From positions 8,932 through 72,931 of the forward strand of contig CBIHOF010000026.1 of the NCBI GenBank assembly GCA_966211955.1: a stretch of 64,000 bases of DNA. Direction: 5' to 3'. This stretch comes from Albitalea sp966211955 (GTDB taxonomy: Bacteria > Pseudomonadota > Gammaproteobacteria > Burkholderiales > Burkholderiaceae_C). The position numbers and the translations under genes are program-made. Position 1 is the stretch's first letter. Every line of letters begins with the position of its first letter. The notes below the pieces were generated by a model that had not been told where the DNA came from, searched no databases, and saw only the letters and a list, made by a program, of their open reading frames with translations. Shown here one piece after another: positions 9,125 through 17,483 of this stretch.

Positions 9125-9928
9125 ATGAATATCGATGAAGTCGTGCTGCGCGCCTACGTCGACGGAGAGTTGCCTGCTGCGCAAGCCGCAATGGTGGAGA
9201 GCGCACTCGCCGGGAGCGAGGAACTGCGAGAGCAGGCGGCGGCGTTGCGAATGAGCCAGCTTCCGTACAAGGCCGCCTTCGCGGCACAGAAGCTGCCCGA
9301 TGTCCCGACCGATCTCCAACGCCGCCTGCAGTCATGGATCGCCATGAGTCGCGAGTCGTCCGCGGAGGTCCCCTTGCGTCGTCGGCGCTGGCTCGCGGTT
9401 GGCGGGGCGCTGGCGGCGTCGTTCGCGGCCGGGCTCTGGGTGCCGGTTCCGTTTCGCCTCAATCCGGGCGAGTTTCCTGATGAGCCTTGGGTCCAGGCCG
9501 TGGCGCAATACCAGGCGCTGTATGTGCGAGAGACTGTGGACCGCGTGGCCGAGGATCCCGAGCGAACGCGCGCACTGCTCACCGCATTCGCCGAGCACGC
9601 GCGAACGCGGATTGCAGTGCCGGACCTGCGCCCGGCCGGGCTGGCTTTTCGCCGCGCGCAGCGCTTGGCGGTGGGAGACTCCCCGCTGATCCAGATGATG
9701 TACCTGCCGGCGGTGGGCAAGCCGATGTCCTTGTGGGTGCTGCACGTGGCGCGGGGTGACGCCGGTGTGATCTCGCGCCGGGTCGACGGCGTTGGCGTGA
9801 CCACATGGAGGCGCAACGGCCTCGCCTACGTCATGGTGGCGGACATGCCGATCGGCGACGCCAAAGTGCTTGGCGAGCGGCTCGCGAGCGGCGAGCTTCC
9901 CGTGCTCTACGAGACGAATGCGGGGTAG
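9125..9928 (+). CDS. membrane anti-sigma factor, no sigma gene beside it
   Basis: A 267-aa protein of the transmembrane anti-sigma type. The N-terminal cytoplasmic part starts MNIDEVVLRAYVDGELP, the typical YxDGEL opening of ECF anti-sigma factors (RsiW/RskA-like), but lacks an HxxxCxxC zinc motif. One membrane helix follows at about residues 90-110 (WLAVGGALAASFAAGLWVPV). The remaining 155 residues would be periplasmic. The start at 9125 is set by GGAGGA seven bases upstream; a longer frame from 9038 lacks this. Normally the cognate sigma gene lies just upstream, but the preceding 537 bp hold none, so the partner must be encoded elsewhere, possibly the orphan sigma at 41786. That partnership is speculation. 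Confidence 0.82.
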   Translation: MNIDEVVLRAYVDGELPAAQAAMVESALAGSEELREQAAALRMSQLPYKAAFAAQKLPDVPTDLQRRLQSWIAMSRESSAEVPLRRRRWLAVGGALAASFAAGLWVPVPFRLNPGEFPDEPWVQAVAQYQALYVRETVDRVAEDPERTRALLTAFAEHARTRIAVPDLRPAGLAFRRAQRLAVGDSPLIQMMYLPAVGKPMSLWVLHVARGDAGVISRRVDGVGVTTWRRNGLAYVMVADMPIGDAKVLGERLASGELPVLYETNAG

Positions 9929-9964
9929 CTCAAAGCAGCGCGTGGGGTTCGCGGCGACACGGGC

Positions 9965-11158
9965 TCAGCGAACGGGCGCGGAGACGGCTCTTTCGTCGTC
10001 GTAGCTCCTCGTCGGCCGCACACTGGCAGCGGCCTCCGGCGGCTTGCAGGCGACCCTGTTGCGACCGCTCAACTTGGCGCGCAGCAGAGCGCTTTCGGCC
10101 CGCGAGAAAGCGTCGTGGAATTGTTCATGGGGCAGCAGTTCCGACACACCCACGGACACGGTCCCTTGCGGCACGGTTGTGCTGCACGCCTCGGCCGAGG
10201 CGGTCTCGACTGCTCGACGGATTCGTTCAGCGACGGCTGTCGCCTGCTGGCATGGCGTCTCGGGCATCAGGACCGCGAACTCATCTCCATCCCAGCGGCA
10301 GACGACGTCCTCGAGCCGGCAGTTGGTGCGCAATGCGTGGCCCACCTCTCCCAGAAGGCGGTCGCCGCCTCCTCGACCGAAGCTCGCATTTGCCTGCTTC
10401 ATCCCGTCGACGCCCACGATGATGATCGACAAGGGGTTTGAAGTCCTTCGCTGGCGGCCAGTTTCATGGTCGGCCATGACCATGAAATGACGCGGATTGG
10501 CCAACCCGGTCAGCGGATCCTGGGTTGCGGTGAACCGCAGGGCCTCTTCTGCGTGTCGCAGCTGGCTGCGATAGCGCATCGATGCGAACGCGAAGATCGT
10601 GAAGACGATCGCGATGTTGATCCACCGCACCGCAGCCAGCACGGGCTCCTCGATCGGATTGGTCGGCCCGATCAAGTAGGAGCTGACGTCCAGCCCCAGG
10701 TAGCAGATGAAGACCAGCGGTAGCAGCACTGCGCAATAGCGCTTCTCGCCACCGACAGCGATGGCGGGCACGAACAGCAGCAGGTAGTAGTGAAAGCCGC
10801 TCTCCCAGCCCAGCAGCAGCGTGCCGGCCGCCGCGTGCAGGACGACCTCGATCCAGATCAGCGTGATGGCCAGCATGTTGATGCGCCGCCGGATCAGCAC
10901 GTAGGCGGTGGCGTAGAGGAAGACGCTCGAGATGTTCGGCCACGCCAGCTCTGGCACGCCAATGCCGAGAAAGAGGGCGAAGTAGAGGATGTCGACGCTG
11001 CCTGCAATGACCACCACCTTGCGCAAGGTAGGCCAGAAAGCCATGCCCGCCGCGCTGCGCGAGTGGTGAACAGGCAGGGTGTCCTGCAACGGCGCCCGTC
11101 CGGGCCGCTGCCCCTTCATGTCGGGCGGCGTCCTCGGGTTCAATGGCAGGGCGCTCAT
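9965..11158 (-). CDS. membrane diguanylate cyclase (GGDEF)
   Basis: A 397-aa predicted inner-membrane enzyme making cyclic di-GMP. About six hydrophobic segments occupy residues 45-200 (for example VVVIAGSVDILYFALFLGIG), followed by a GGDEF domain starting at DPLTGLANPRHF. The active-site loop reads DGDEF where GGDEF is usual; DGDEF, like SGDEF or AGDEF, occurs in the family, so activity is likely but not certain. An allosteric I-site RLED sits exactly five residues ahead, implying product inhibition. The start at 11158 (MSALPLNPRTPP) is chosen because the longer frame upstream shows no membrane or domain homology; ATG at 11119 is an alternative. It is convergent with the anti-sigma gene. Confidence 0.85.
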   Translation of the reverse strand: MSALPLNPRTPPDMKGQRPGRAPLQDTLPVHHSRSAAGMAFWPTLRKVVVIAGSVDILYFALFLGIGVPELAWPNISSVFLYATAYVLIRRRINMLAITLIWIEVVLHAAAGTLLLGWESGFHYYLLLFVPAIAVGGEKRYCAVLLPLVFICYLGLDVSSYLIGPTNPIEEPVLAAVRWINIAIVFTIFAFASMRYRSQLRHAEEALRFTATQDPLTGLANPRHFMVMADHETGRQRRTSNPLSIIIVGVDGMKQANASFGRGGGDRLLGEVGHALRTNCRLEDVVCRWDGDEFAVLMPETPCQQATAVAERIRRAVETASAEACSTTVPQGTVSVGVSELLPHEQFHDAFSRAESALLRAKLSGRNRVACKPPEAAASVRPTRSYDDERAVSAPVR

Positions 11159-11602
11159 TGGACGCAACTCCGGTGGCGGGCAGGGCGGACGGTCGTGTCG
11201 GAAGGTCGTCTGGTGCAGTGCTTCATTGAGGGTGTCCGCTCGTGTCCTGGCACCTCGGTGCGCGCCTTCCGGCTGGCGCAAGCTCGCGTCACGCCATGCC
11301 TGCGGCCTGTGGTGACAGGGCGCGAATTTAGTTCGCACCGCGCAGGCATGTCGATGTGGACCTTACGTATGTCCGAATGGCACGACGGGCCTGGCCTGGC
11401 GTTTGCGCATGCGGGCCGCCTGTGCTGACGCCAGGTCCTTGACCGGCGGCATCGCCGCCGTGAGTGGCCACTACGAGCCGCCGCCCCGGGGCGTCCGCGC
11501 AAAGCCGACCGACACGACTTGACCCGTCAGCCAAAAGGGTCAATGCCGCGCTCGGTGCCCGTGGGCCATCCGACTTGGTCTTGATCCTCTCACAACCCGT
11601 CG

Positions 11603-11648
11603 ATTTATGACGCATTTCTAACGAATGTGGAATGAAGTCGTCATAAAT
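11603..11648. promoter_or_regulatory. 10-bp inverted repeat upstream of the chemoreceptor gene
   Basis: ATTTATGACG (11603-11612) and its exact complement CGTCATAAAT (11639-11648), spaced by 26 bp, lie about 155 bp ahead of the chemoreceptor start. The right arm, read as GTCGTCATAAATGATTCA, matches 11 of 16 fixed positions of the enterobacterial Pho box by my count. An operator is plausible; the regulator is unknown. Confidence 0.35.
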
Positions 11649-11803
11649 GATTCAGCCATCGCCTACTCTAGTCGATACAAGGATCGCAGCTCACCCGCAG
11701 GGGAATGTCGGCATGTGCAAGTTCATTGCCGACAAGGGTGGGGTTTTGGCGATGCGAATCCTTCTGTGGTCGTCTCACTCCCGCATCCGAAAAGGGACTC
11801 ATC

Positions 11804-13549
11804 ATGAAACTCGGTATCAAACTCCCCTTCACGTTTGCCGCGGGGCTCGTGTTTATGCTCGCGGCGGCGCTGTATGGCATCTACAGCCTGAACCAATCGC
11901 TGAACAACTATGGGACGGTGGTTCAGTCCAACAACGACTGCGAACGCGCGGTGGTCCAGATGCTGGTGGCGTTCAAGACGCAAGTGCAGGAATGGAAGGA
12001 CACCTTGCTGCGCGGCAAGGACCCGCAGAAGCTGGAAAAGCACTGGACTGCCTTCGCGAAGCAGGAACGCGATGTGAACGCCAAGGCCCAAGCGCTGCTG
12101 GCAATGCTGCCCGAAGGCGAGAGCAAGGCCCTGGTCGACCAATTTGCGGTGGCCCACGCGAAGATGGGTGAGGGCTATCGCAAGGGCTTCGAGGCCTTCA
12201 AGGCCGCCGGATTCGATCCGACGGTGGGCGACGCAGCAGTGGCAGGCGTGGACCGCGAACCGGCCCGCTTGCTCGCCGAAGCCGGCAAGATGATCGCGGC
12301 CAGGAGTGCGGCCGTCTCTGAACAAGCGGCGGTCGACGGGAAGCGCGCCACCAGCATCAGCTTGGGCCTGATGCTGCTCACGTGCATGGCCGGCATTGCC
12401 GCAGGTGTCCTGCTCAGCAAGAACATCCTCAAGCAACTTGGTGGCGAGCCGCGAGCAGCGGCGGAGCTCGCGAGCTTGGTGGCGCAAGGCGACCTCAGCG
12501 TTCGACTCGACGTGAAACAGGGGGACACGACGAGCATGATGGCGCGACTTGCGCAAATGCGGACCAGCCTGGCAGAGGTGGTGTTCCACGTGCGCCAGAA
12601 CTCGGAGAGCGTGGCGACAGCCAGCGCCCAGATCGCACAGGGCAACCAGGATTTGAGCCAGCGCACCGAGGAGCAGGCTTCGGCCCTCGAAGAAACAGCC
12701 GCCTCGATGGAAGAACTCAGCGCGACGGTCAAGCTGAACGCGGACAACGCGAAGCAGGCCAACCAATTGGCGCTGAGCGCTTCCGCCGTCGCGATCAAGG
12801 GCGGCGAGGTCGTGGGCCAGGTGGTGGACACCATGAAGGGCATCAACGAAGCCTCGAAGAAGATCGCCGACATCATCACGGTGATCGACAGCATCTCGTT
12901 CCAGACCAATATCCTGGCGCTCAATGCAGCAGTGGAAGCAGCACGCGCCGGTGAGCAAGGCCGTGGCTTCGCAGTGGTGGCCGGTGAGGTGCGCAATCTC
13001 GCCGGCCGCTCGGCACAGGCGGCCAAGGAGATCAAGAGCCTGATCAGCGCAAGCGTCGAGCGCGTGGCGCTGGGCACGACGCTGGTCGATCAGGCCGGCG
13101 CGACGATGACCGAAGTCGTGGGCTCGATCAAGCGGGTGACGGACATCGTGGGCGAGATCAGCGCTGCCAGCAACGAGCAGAGCGCTGGCGTGGCGCAGGT
13201 CGGCGAGGCGGTGAGCCAGATGGACCAGACCACGCAGAAGAACGCCGCGCTGGTCGAGGAAAGTGCCGCTGCAGCCGAGAGCCTGAAGCAGCAAGCGCGG
13301 CAGCTGGTGCAGGCGGTGGCGGTGTTCAAGCTGGTCGACGACAACCGGACGCCTGTCGTCATGCCGGCGCCGGTTGCCACCGCTGCACACGCCGAAAACG
13401 TCACGCCGCGCCGCGGACCCAACCGCGCCAGGAACGTGACCCGATCCAGGATCGGCGCCAAGGCCGAGAGCAAGCCCGAGGTCCCGACGGTGACCCCTGC
13501 ACTCACCCTGTGCACGACCGGCGCCGACCACGATTGGACGACTTTCTGA
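11804..13549 (+). CDS. methyl-accepting chemotaxis protein with C-terminal tether
   Basis: A 581-aa chemoreceptor. A first membrane helix (LPFTFAAGLVFMLAAALYGI) is followed by a periplasmic helical sensor of about 150 residues, a second helix (ISLGLMLLTCMAGIAAGVLL), a degenerate HAMP, and the cytoplasmic coiled coil with the conserved hairpin tip (SFQTNILALNAAVEAARAGE) that contacts CheA and CheW. After the signalling domain comes a flexible tail of about 60 residues ending DWTTF, close to the CheR/CheB-docking pentapeptide NWETF, so this is probably a high-abundance-type receptor that recruits methylation enzymes. The start at 11804 follows AAAGGGA; the longer frame from 11705 is unsupported. 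The ligand is unknown. Confidence 0.92.
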   Translation: MKLGIKLPFTFAAGLVFMLAAALYGIYSLNQSLNNYGTVVQSNNDCERAVVQMLVAFKTQVQEWKDTLLRGKDPQKLEKHWTAFAKQERDVNAKAQALLAMLPEGESKALVDQFAVAHAKMGEGYRKGFEAFKAAGFDPTVGDAAVAGVDREPARLLAEAGKMIAARSAAVSEQAAVDGKRATSISLGLMLLTCMAGIAAGVLLSKNILKQLGGEPRAAAELASLVAQGDLSVRLDVKQGDTTSMMARLAQMRTSLAEVVFHVRQNSESVATASAQIAQGNQDLSQRTEEQASALEETAASMEELSATVKLNADNAKQANQLALSASAVAIKGGEVVGQVVDTMKGINEASKKIADIITVIDSISFQTNILALNAAVEAARAGEQGRGFAVVAGEVRNLAGRSAQAAKEIKSLISASVERVALGTTLVDQAGATMTEVVGSIKRVTDIVGEISAASNEQSAGVAQVGEAVSQMDQTTQKNAALVEESAAAAESLKQQARQLVQAVAVFKLVDDNRTPVVMPAPVATAAHAENVTPRRGPNRARNVTRSRIGAKAESKPEVPTVTPALTLCTTGADHDWTTF

Positions 13550-13663
13550 GGTGATGGGCTCGCCGGCAGGCGGCGCACCCAATCTGCGAAACCACGGTAC
13601 TTCACCCGCAGCCAGAACCGGACCGAAGTCCTCGCTGCGGAACCTTGAACACGGGAACACTCC

Positions 13664-15211
13664 ATGAACCTTCTCTGCAAATTTGGCATCGGCCCACGTC
13701 TGGGCGCTGCATTTGCCGTCATCCTGGCATTGCTGGGCATCGTCGCCGTTGCCGGCCTGCGCGGCGTATCCGAGGTCAACGACGACCTTCGCGACATGTA
13801 TGAGCAACGCGCCAAGCCCATAGAGCAGCTTGGCGAGATCAACAAGCTGATGCTGCGCAACCGCATCCTGGTCATGGACATGATGTCCTTCCCGAGTGAG
13901 GCGAACATCGCCAAGCGCGACACGGAGTTGCGCGCCAACCTGGAGCGGGCTGGCACGGTCTGGGAGACCTTCAGCAAAGCCAAGATGGACGATGAAATCA
14001 CGAGTAGTGCGCAGGCCTTCGCCAGTCTTCGCGCCGACTACGTGGGCAAAGGACTGCTCCCCATACGCGACGCCATGCGGGCAGCCAAGCCGCAGGTGGC
14101 CTCCCACACGTATGAGAACGTGCTGTCGCCGGCCGCTGCCAAGGTGGCTGATGCACTGGCCAAGCTGGTGGCGCAGGAGATCGAAGCGGGTCGGCGCGAG
14201 TTCGCAGACGCGCAGTCGCAAGCGAGGGCCTTGTTCTGGACGGTGGTCGCCATCGCTGCATCAGCATTGATGCTTGGCGCGCTCATGGCCTGGGTCATCA
14301 CGCGCAGCATCACTGCCCCGCTGGCAGAAGCGGTCCGAATCACCGAAACCGTGGCCCGAGGCGACCTCACCAGCCGCATTGGCCAGACGTCCCGCGATGA
14401 AACCGGGCGATTGCTTGCCGCCTTGCAGCACATGATCAACAGCCTCGTGACGGTGGTCGGCGCCGTACGTGCCAGCTCCGACTCCATCGCAACCGGCAGC
14501 GCACAGATCGCCACCGGCAACACCGACCTGAGCCAGCGGACGGAAGAACAGGCGTCGAACCTTCAGCAGACGGCCGCTTCGATGGAGCAGTTGACCGGCA
14601 CAGTGACCAGCACCGCGGATACCGCCCGCGAAGCTGCCGCCCTTGCCCGTTCAGCCAGCAATGCAGCCGACAAGGGAGGCGTGGCCGTGGGCAGGGTGGT
14701 GTCCACGATGGATGAGATCAGTACGAGCTCCAGGAAGATCGCCGACATCATTGGCGTCATCGATGGCATTGCGTTCCAGACCAACATCCTTGCCCTCAAC
14801 GCGGCGGTGGAAGCGGCGAGGGCTGGCGAGCAAGGCCGGGGGTTCGCAGTGGTCGCGAGCGAAGTGCGCAACCTGGCCCAGCGCAGTGCCGGTGCCGCGA
14901 AAGAGATTAAGGAGCTGATCGGCGCAAGCGTCGAGCGCGTCGAGGCGGGTGCCCAGCTTGTGGGAGATGCGGGCACGACGATGAAGGACATCGTCGCCCA
15001 GGTGCAGCGTGTTGCCGGCCTCATCAACGAGATCAGTTCAGCCACTGTCGAGCAGACGTCGGGCATCGGCCAAGTCAGCAGCGCTGTGAGCCAACTGGAT
15101 CAAGTCACCCAGCAAAACGCAGCGCTGGTCGAGGAATCAGCGGCAGCTGCCGAAAGCCTCAACCAACAGGCAGTGAAACTGGTGGAGGCTGTGCAGACAT
15201 TCAAGATCTGA
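13664..15211 (+). CDS. methyl-accepting chemotaxis protein, 4HB type
   Basis: A 515-aa chemoreceptor that follows the first by 114 bp. It has a first membrane helix (GAAFAVILALLGIVAVAGL), a four-helix-bundle type sensor (residues about 35-190), a second helix (FWTVVAIAASALMLGALMAWVI), a proper HAMP (RSITAPLAEAVRITETVARG) and the signalling hairpin with GIAFQTNILALNAAVEAARA. It ends directly after the coiled coil (VEAVQTFKI) without a CheR-binding pentapeptide, so it may rely on the neighbouring tether-bearing receptor for methylation. No chemotaxis pathway genes lie in the window. Ligand unknown. Confidence 0.92.
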   Translation: MNLLCKFGIGPRLGAAFAVILALLGIVAVAGLRGVSEVNDDLRDMYEQRAKPIEQLGEINKLMLRNRILVMDMMSFPSEANIAKRDTELRANLERAGTVWETFSKAKMDDEITSSAQAFASLRADYVGKGLLPIRDAMRAAKPQVASHTYENVLSPAAAKVADALAKLVAQEIEAGRREFADAQSQARALFWTVVAIAASALMLGALMAWVITRSITAPLAEAVRITETVARGDLTSRIGQTSRDETGRLLAALQHMINSLVTVVGAVRASSDSIATGSAQIATGNTDLSQRTEEQASNLQQTAASMEQLTGTVTSTADTAREAAALARSASNAADKGGVAVGRVVSTMDEISTSSRKIADIIGVIDGIAFQTNILALNAAVEAARAGEQGRGFAVVASEVRNLAQRSAGAAKEIKELIGASVERVEAGAQLVGDAGTTMKDIVAQVQRVAGLINEISSATVEQTSGIGQVSSAVSQLDQVTQQNAALVEESAAAAESLNQQAVKLVEAVQTFKI

Positions 15212-15597
15212 CATCGATCGCCTCCGCACCTTGCGCGCCTGCGACAGTTGAGGGAAACCATATCCGGCTCAGGCGCGCCGAGGACTAGACTTGCCCCTGT
15301 AGGTCTTAGCGGCCCGTCGTCAGCCCGTCAGGGCAGTCACGATCGTGGAAGCAAGGGGCAGTCCGTTTTGAGCGCCGGTGTTGGCGCTGGTGACCGCGAC
15401 ACGCGGCTCATCGATCGGCAATGGGGCCGATTCAAGCGCTGCTGCGATGTCAGAACCAGGGCGCCGGAGCTGTGGCCCACCCACCAGGGAGGGGCCCTGC
15501 GTCCGGCTGCGGATAGTCGTGAAGTGCCTGGTTCGAACGGCCGGCGGCAAGCCGCGCTCGCGCCTGCGAATTCGCGCATTGATCTGGAGGATCGACC
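15212..15597. other. 386-bp intergenic region
   Basis: It separates the second chemoreceptor gene from the binding-protein operon. I see no gene, convincing promoter or terminator. The final bases CTGGAGGATCGACC supply a good ribosome site (GGAGG) for the gene at 15598. Confidence 0.6.
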
Positions 15598-16500
15598 ATG
15601 AAACGCAGACAGGTTCTCTTGCACGCGGCCCTTCAGGCGGGCATTGCGAGTGCAGCGGCCGTTTCGGGGATGGCCTGGTCAAAGCAGGACGCCACGCCGG
15701 CCAGTCGTCAACCGAGGCAGACGTCGCTGACTTTCGGCTCGACGCCCGTGTTCCTGGATGACCAGGCGGGCTTTGTGTCTCACTGGGGCGCCTACCTGAC
15801 AAAGGCAGTCGGCATGCCGGTCCAGTTTGTCCAGCGCCGCGCCTACCGGGACATCATGAGCATGCTCTTGTCGCAGGAATTGGACGCGGCGTGGATCTGC
15901 GGCTACCCGTGGGTCGTGAACCAGGCGCACCTGCGTGGCCTCTCCATCCCCTTGTACGACGACCCGCCGTGGTATCGCTCATACCTGATCGTGCCGGCAT
16001 CCGACACGACGACAAGTGACTTGCGGGACCTGCGTGGTCGTGTCTACGCCTTCTCGGATCCCGACTCCAACTCGGGACACCTCGTTCCGAGGACGACGCT
16101 GATCCGCGAGGGGTTCGATCCGGATCACTTCTTCTCGCGCACCTTCTTCACATGGGGCCACCGCAATGTGGTGAACGCGGTTGCCGCAGGTCTTGCCGAC
16201 GGTGGCTCGGTCGACGGCTACGTCTGGGACACGCTCAAGTTGATCGTGCCGGAACTGACGCAGCGCACGCGAATTGCATGGCGCAGTGACCGTTACGGCT
16301 TCCCGCCACTGGTCGTGCGGGAGGGCTTGTCCGCGGATGCGGAGGCGCTATTGCGCAAGGCGCTGTTGGAGATGAACCGCAACGTCGAGGGCCGGCGTTT
16401 GCTCGCCGAGCTCAACATCCAGGGCTTCGGCCCCTTCGATCCCCACGCGTTCGACGGTATCGCGCAGTTGGTGGCGATCAATAGCGGCCGTTCGCGTTGA
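15598..16500 (+). CDS. PhnD-like periplasmic substrate-binding protein 1
   Basis: A 300-aa protein of the phosphate/phosphite/phosphonate-binding (PhnD/PtxB) family. A twin-arginine-like leader (MKRRQVLLHAALQAG) is followed by an Ala-rich core, cut near residue 30. The mature part shows the type II binding-protein pattern: LTFGSTPVFLDD at the first strand, an aromatic lid segment (DDPPWYRSYLIVPASD) and the ligand-loop motif SDPDSNSG typical of the family. No permease or ATPase gene accompanies it. Instead a paralog and a hybrid sensor kinase follow on the same strand, so a sensory role is inferred, like arsenite-binding AioX with AioS. The true ligand (phosphonate, phosphite, arsenite or other anion) cannot be read from sequence. 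Confidence 0.88.
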   Translation: MKRRQVLLHAALQAGIASAAAVSGMAWSKQDATPASRQPRQTSLTFGSTPVFLDDQAGFVSHWGAYLTKAVGMPVQFVQRRAYRDIMSMLLSQELDAAWICGYPWVVNQAHLRGLSIPLYDDPPWYRSYLIVPASDTTTSDLRDLRGRVYAFSDPDSNSGHLVPRTTLIREGFDPDHFFSRTFFTWGHRNVVNAVAAGLADGGSVDGYVWDTLKLIVPELTQRTRIAWRSDRYGFPPLVVREGLSADAEALLRKALLEMNRNVEGRRLLAELNIQGFGPFDPHAFDGIAQLVAINSGRSR

Positions 16501-16576
16501 GACAGGCATCTCGGGAGTCACTGTCGATGAGCAAGCGGATCGCTCGAATCGCGGGTTTGATCCGGAAGGGTTCAGG

Positions 16577-17476
16577 GTGAAGCGAAGGCGGCTCCTGCAA
16601 ACTGCCCTGCGCGCCGGCATCGCCGGCTCCGCGGCCGGTGCTGGCCTGGCCTGGTCACAGATGGCGGCCACGCCGATCAGTCGCCGGCCGGCGCAGACTT
16701 CGCTGACTTTCGGGTCGATGTCCGTGTTCCTCGATGACCAGATGGGGTTTGTCTCCCGCTTGAGTGCGTATCTGTTGAAGACCGTGGGCTTGCAGGTCCA
16801 GTTCGTTCAGCGCCAGGCTTACCGAGACATCCTGGGCATGCTGCTGTCGCAGGAATTGGACGCCGCGTGGATCTGCGGCTGGCCATGGGTCGTGAACCAG
16901 TCTCACCTTCGCGGGCTGTCTACGCCTTTGTACGACGATCCTCCGTGGTATCGCTCGTACTTGATCGTTCCCGCATCCGACCGGGCGACAAGTGATTTGC
17001 GTGACATGCGTGGCCGCGTCTACGTCTTCTCGGACCCCGACTCCAACTCGGGCTACCTTGTTCCGCGTACGACGCTATTGCGCCGAGGCATCGATCCTGA
17101 TCGGCATTTCTCTCGCACATTCTTCGCCTGGGGTCACCGCAATGTCGTGAATGCGATTGCTGCTGGCCTCGCCGATGGTGGTTCGGTCGACGGCTACATC
17201 TGGGACACGCTCGCGCTGATCGCGCCGACACTCACGCGGCAGACGCGTGTCGCATGGCGCAGCGAACGCTATGGCTTCCCGCCAATCGTCGTGCGCGAAG
17301 GCATGTCTGCGGACACGGAGGCAATCCTGCGCAAGGCGCTCTTCGAGATGAACCGCAACGCCGAGGGGCGACGATTGCTGGCGGAGCTGAACCTCCAGGG
17401 CTTCGGTCCTTTCCAGCCGCGCGCCTATGACGGAATTGCTCAGTTGGCGGCGCTCTATCAAGGCCGCTCGCGGTGA
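16577..17476 (+). CDS. PhnD-like periplasmic substrate-binding protein 2
   Basis: A 299-aa tandem paralog of the preceding protein, with long shared blocks such as LLSQELDAAWICG, YDDPPWYRSYLIVPASD and SDPDSNSG. It starts at a GTG with GGAAGGG upstream and has a similar twin-arginine-like leader (MKRRRLLQTALRAG). The two genes are 76 bp apart, evidently from a local duplication, and have diverged moderately, which suggests two related ligands or a heterodimeric sensor input. The kinase gene begins 7 bp after its stop, so the two are almost surely cotranscribed. No transport genes are adjacent. Confidence 0.88.
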   Translation: MKRRRLLQTALRAGIAGSAAGAGLAWSQMAATPISRRPAQTSLTFGSMSVFLDDQMGFVSRLSAYLLKTVGLQVQFVQRQAYRDILGMLLSQELDAAWICGWPWVVNQSHLRGLSTPLYDDPPWYRSYLIVPASDRATSDLRDMRGRVYVFSDPDSNSGYLVPRTTLLRRGIDPDRHFSRTFFAWGHRNVVNAIAAGLADGGSVDGYIWDTLALIAPTLTRQTRVAWRSERYGFPPIVVREGMSADTEAILRKALFEMNRNAEGRRLLAELNLQGFGPFQPRAYDGIAQLAALYQGRSR

Positions 17477-17483
17477 GGTCGCC

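Noticed and set aside
11723..14221. An 832-aa minus-strand frame across both chemoreceptor genes
   Set aside because: It is antisense to two well-supported receptors and shows no domain of its own; such shadows are common in GC-rich DNA.
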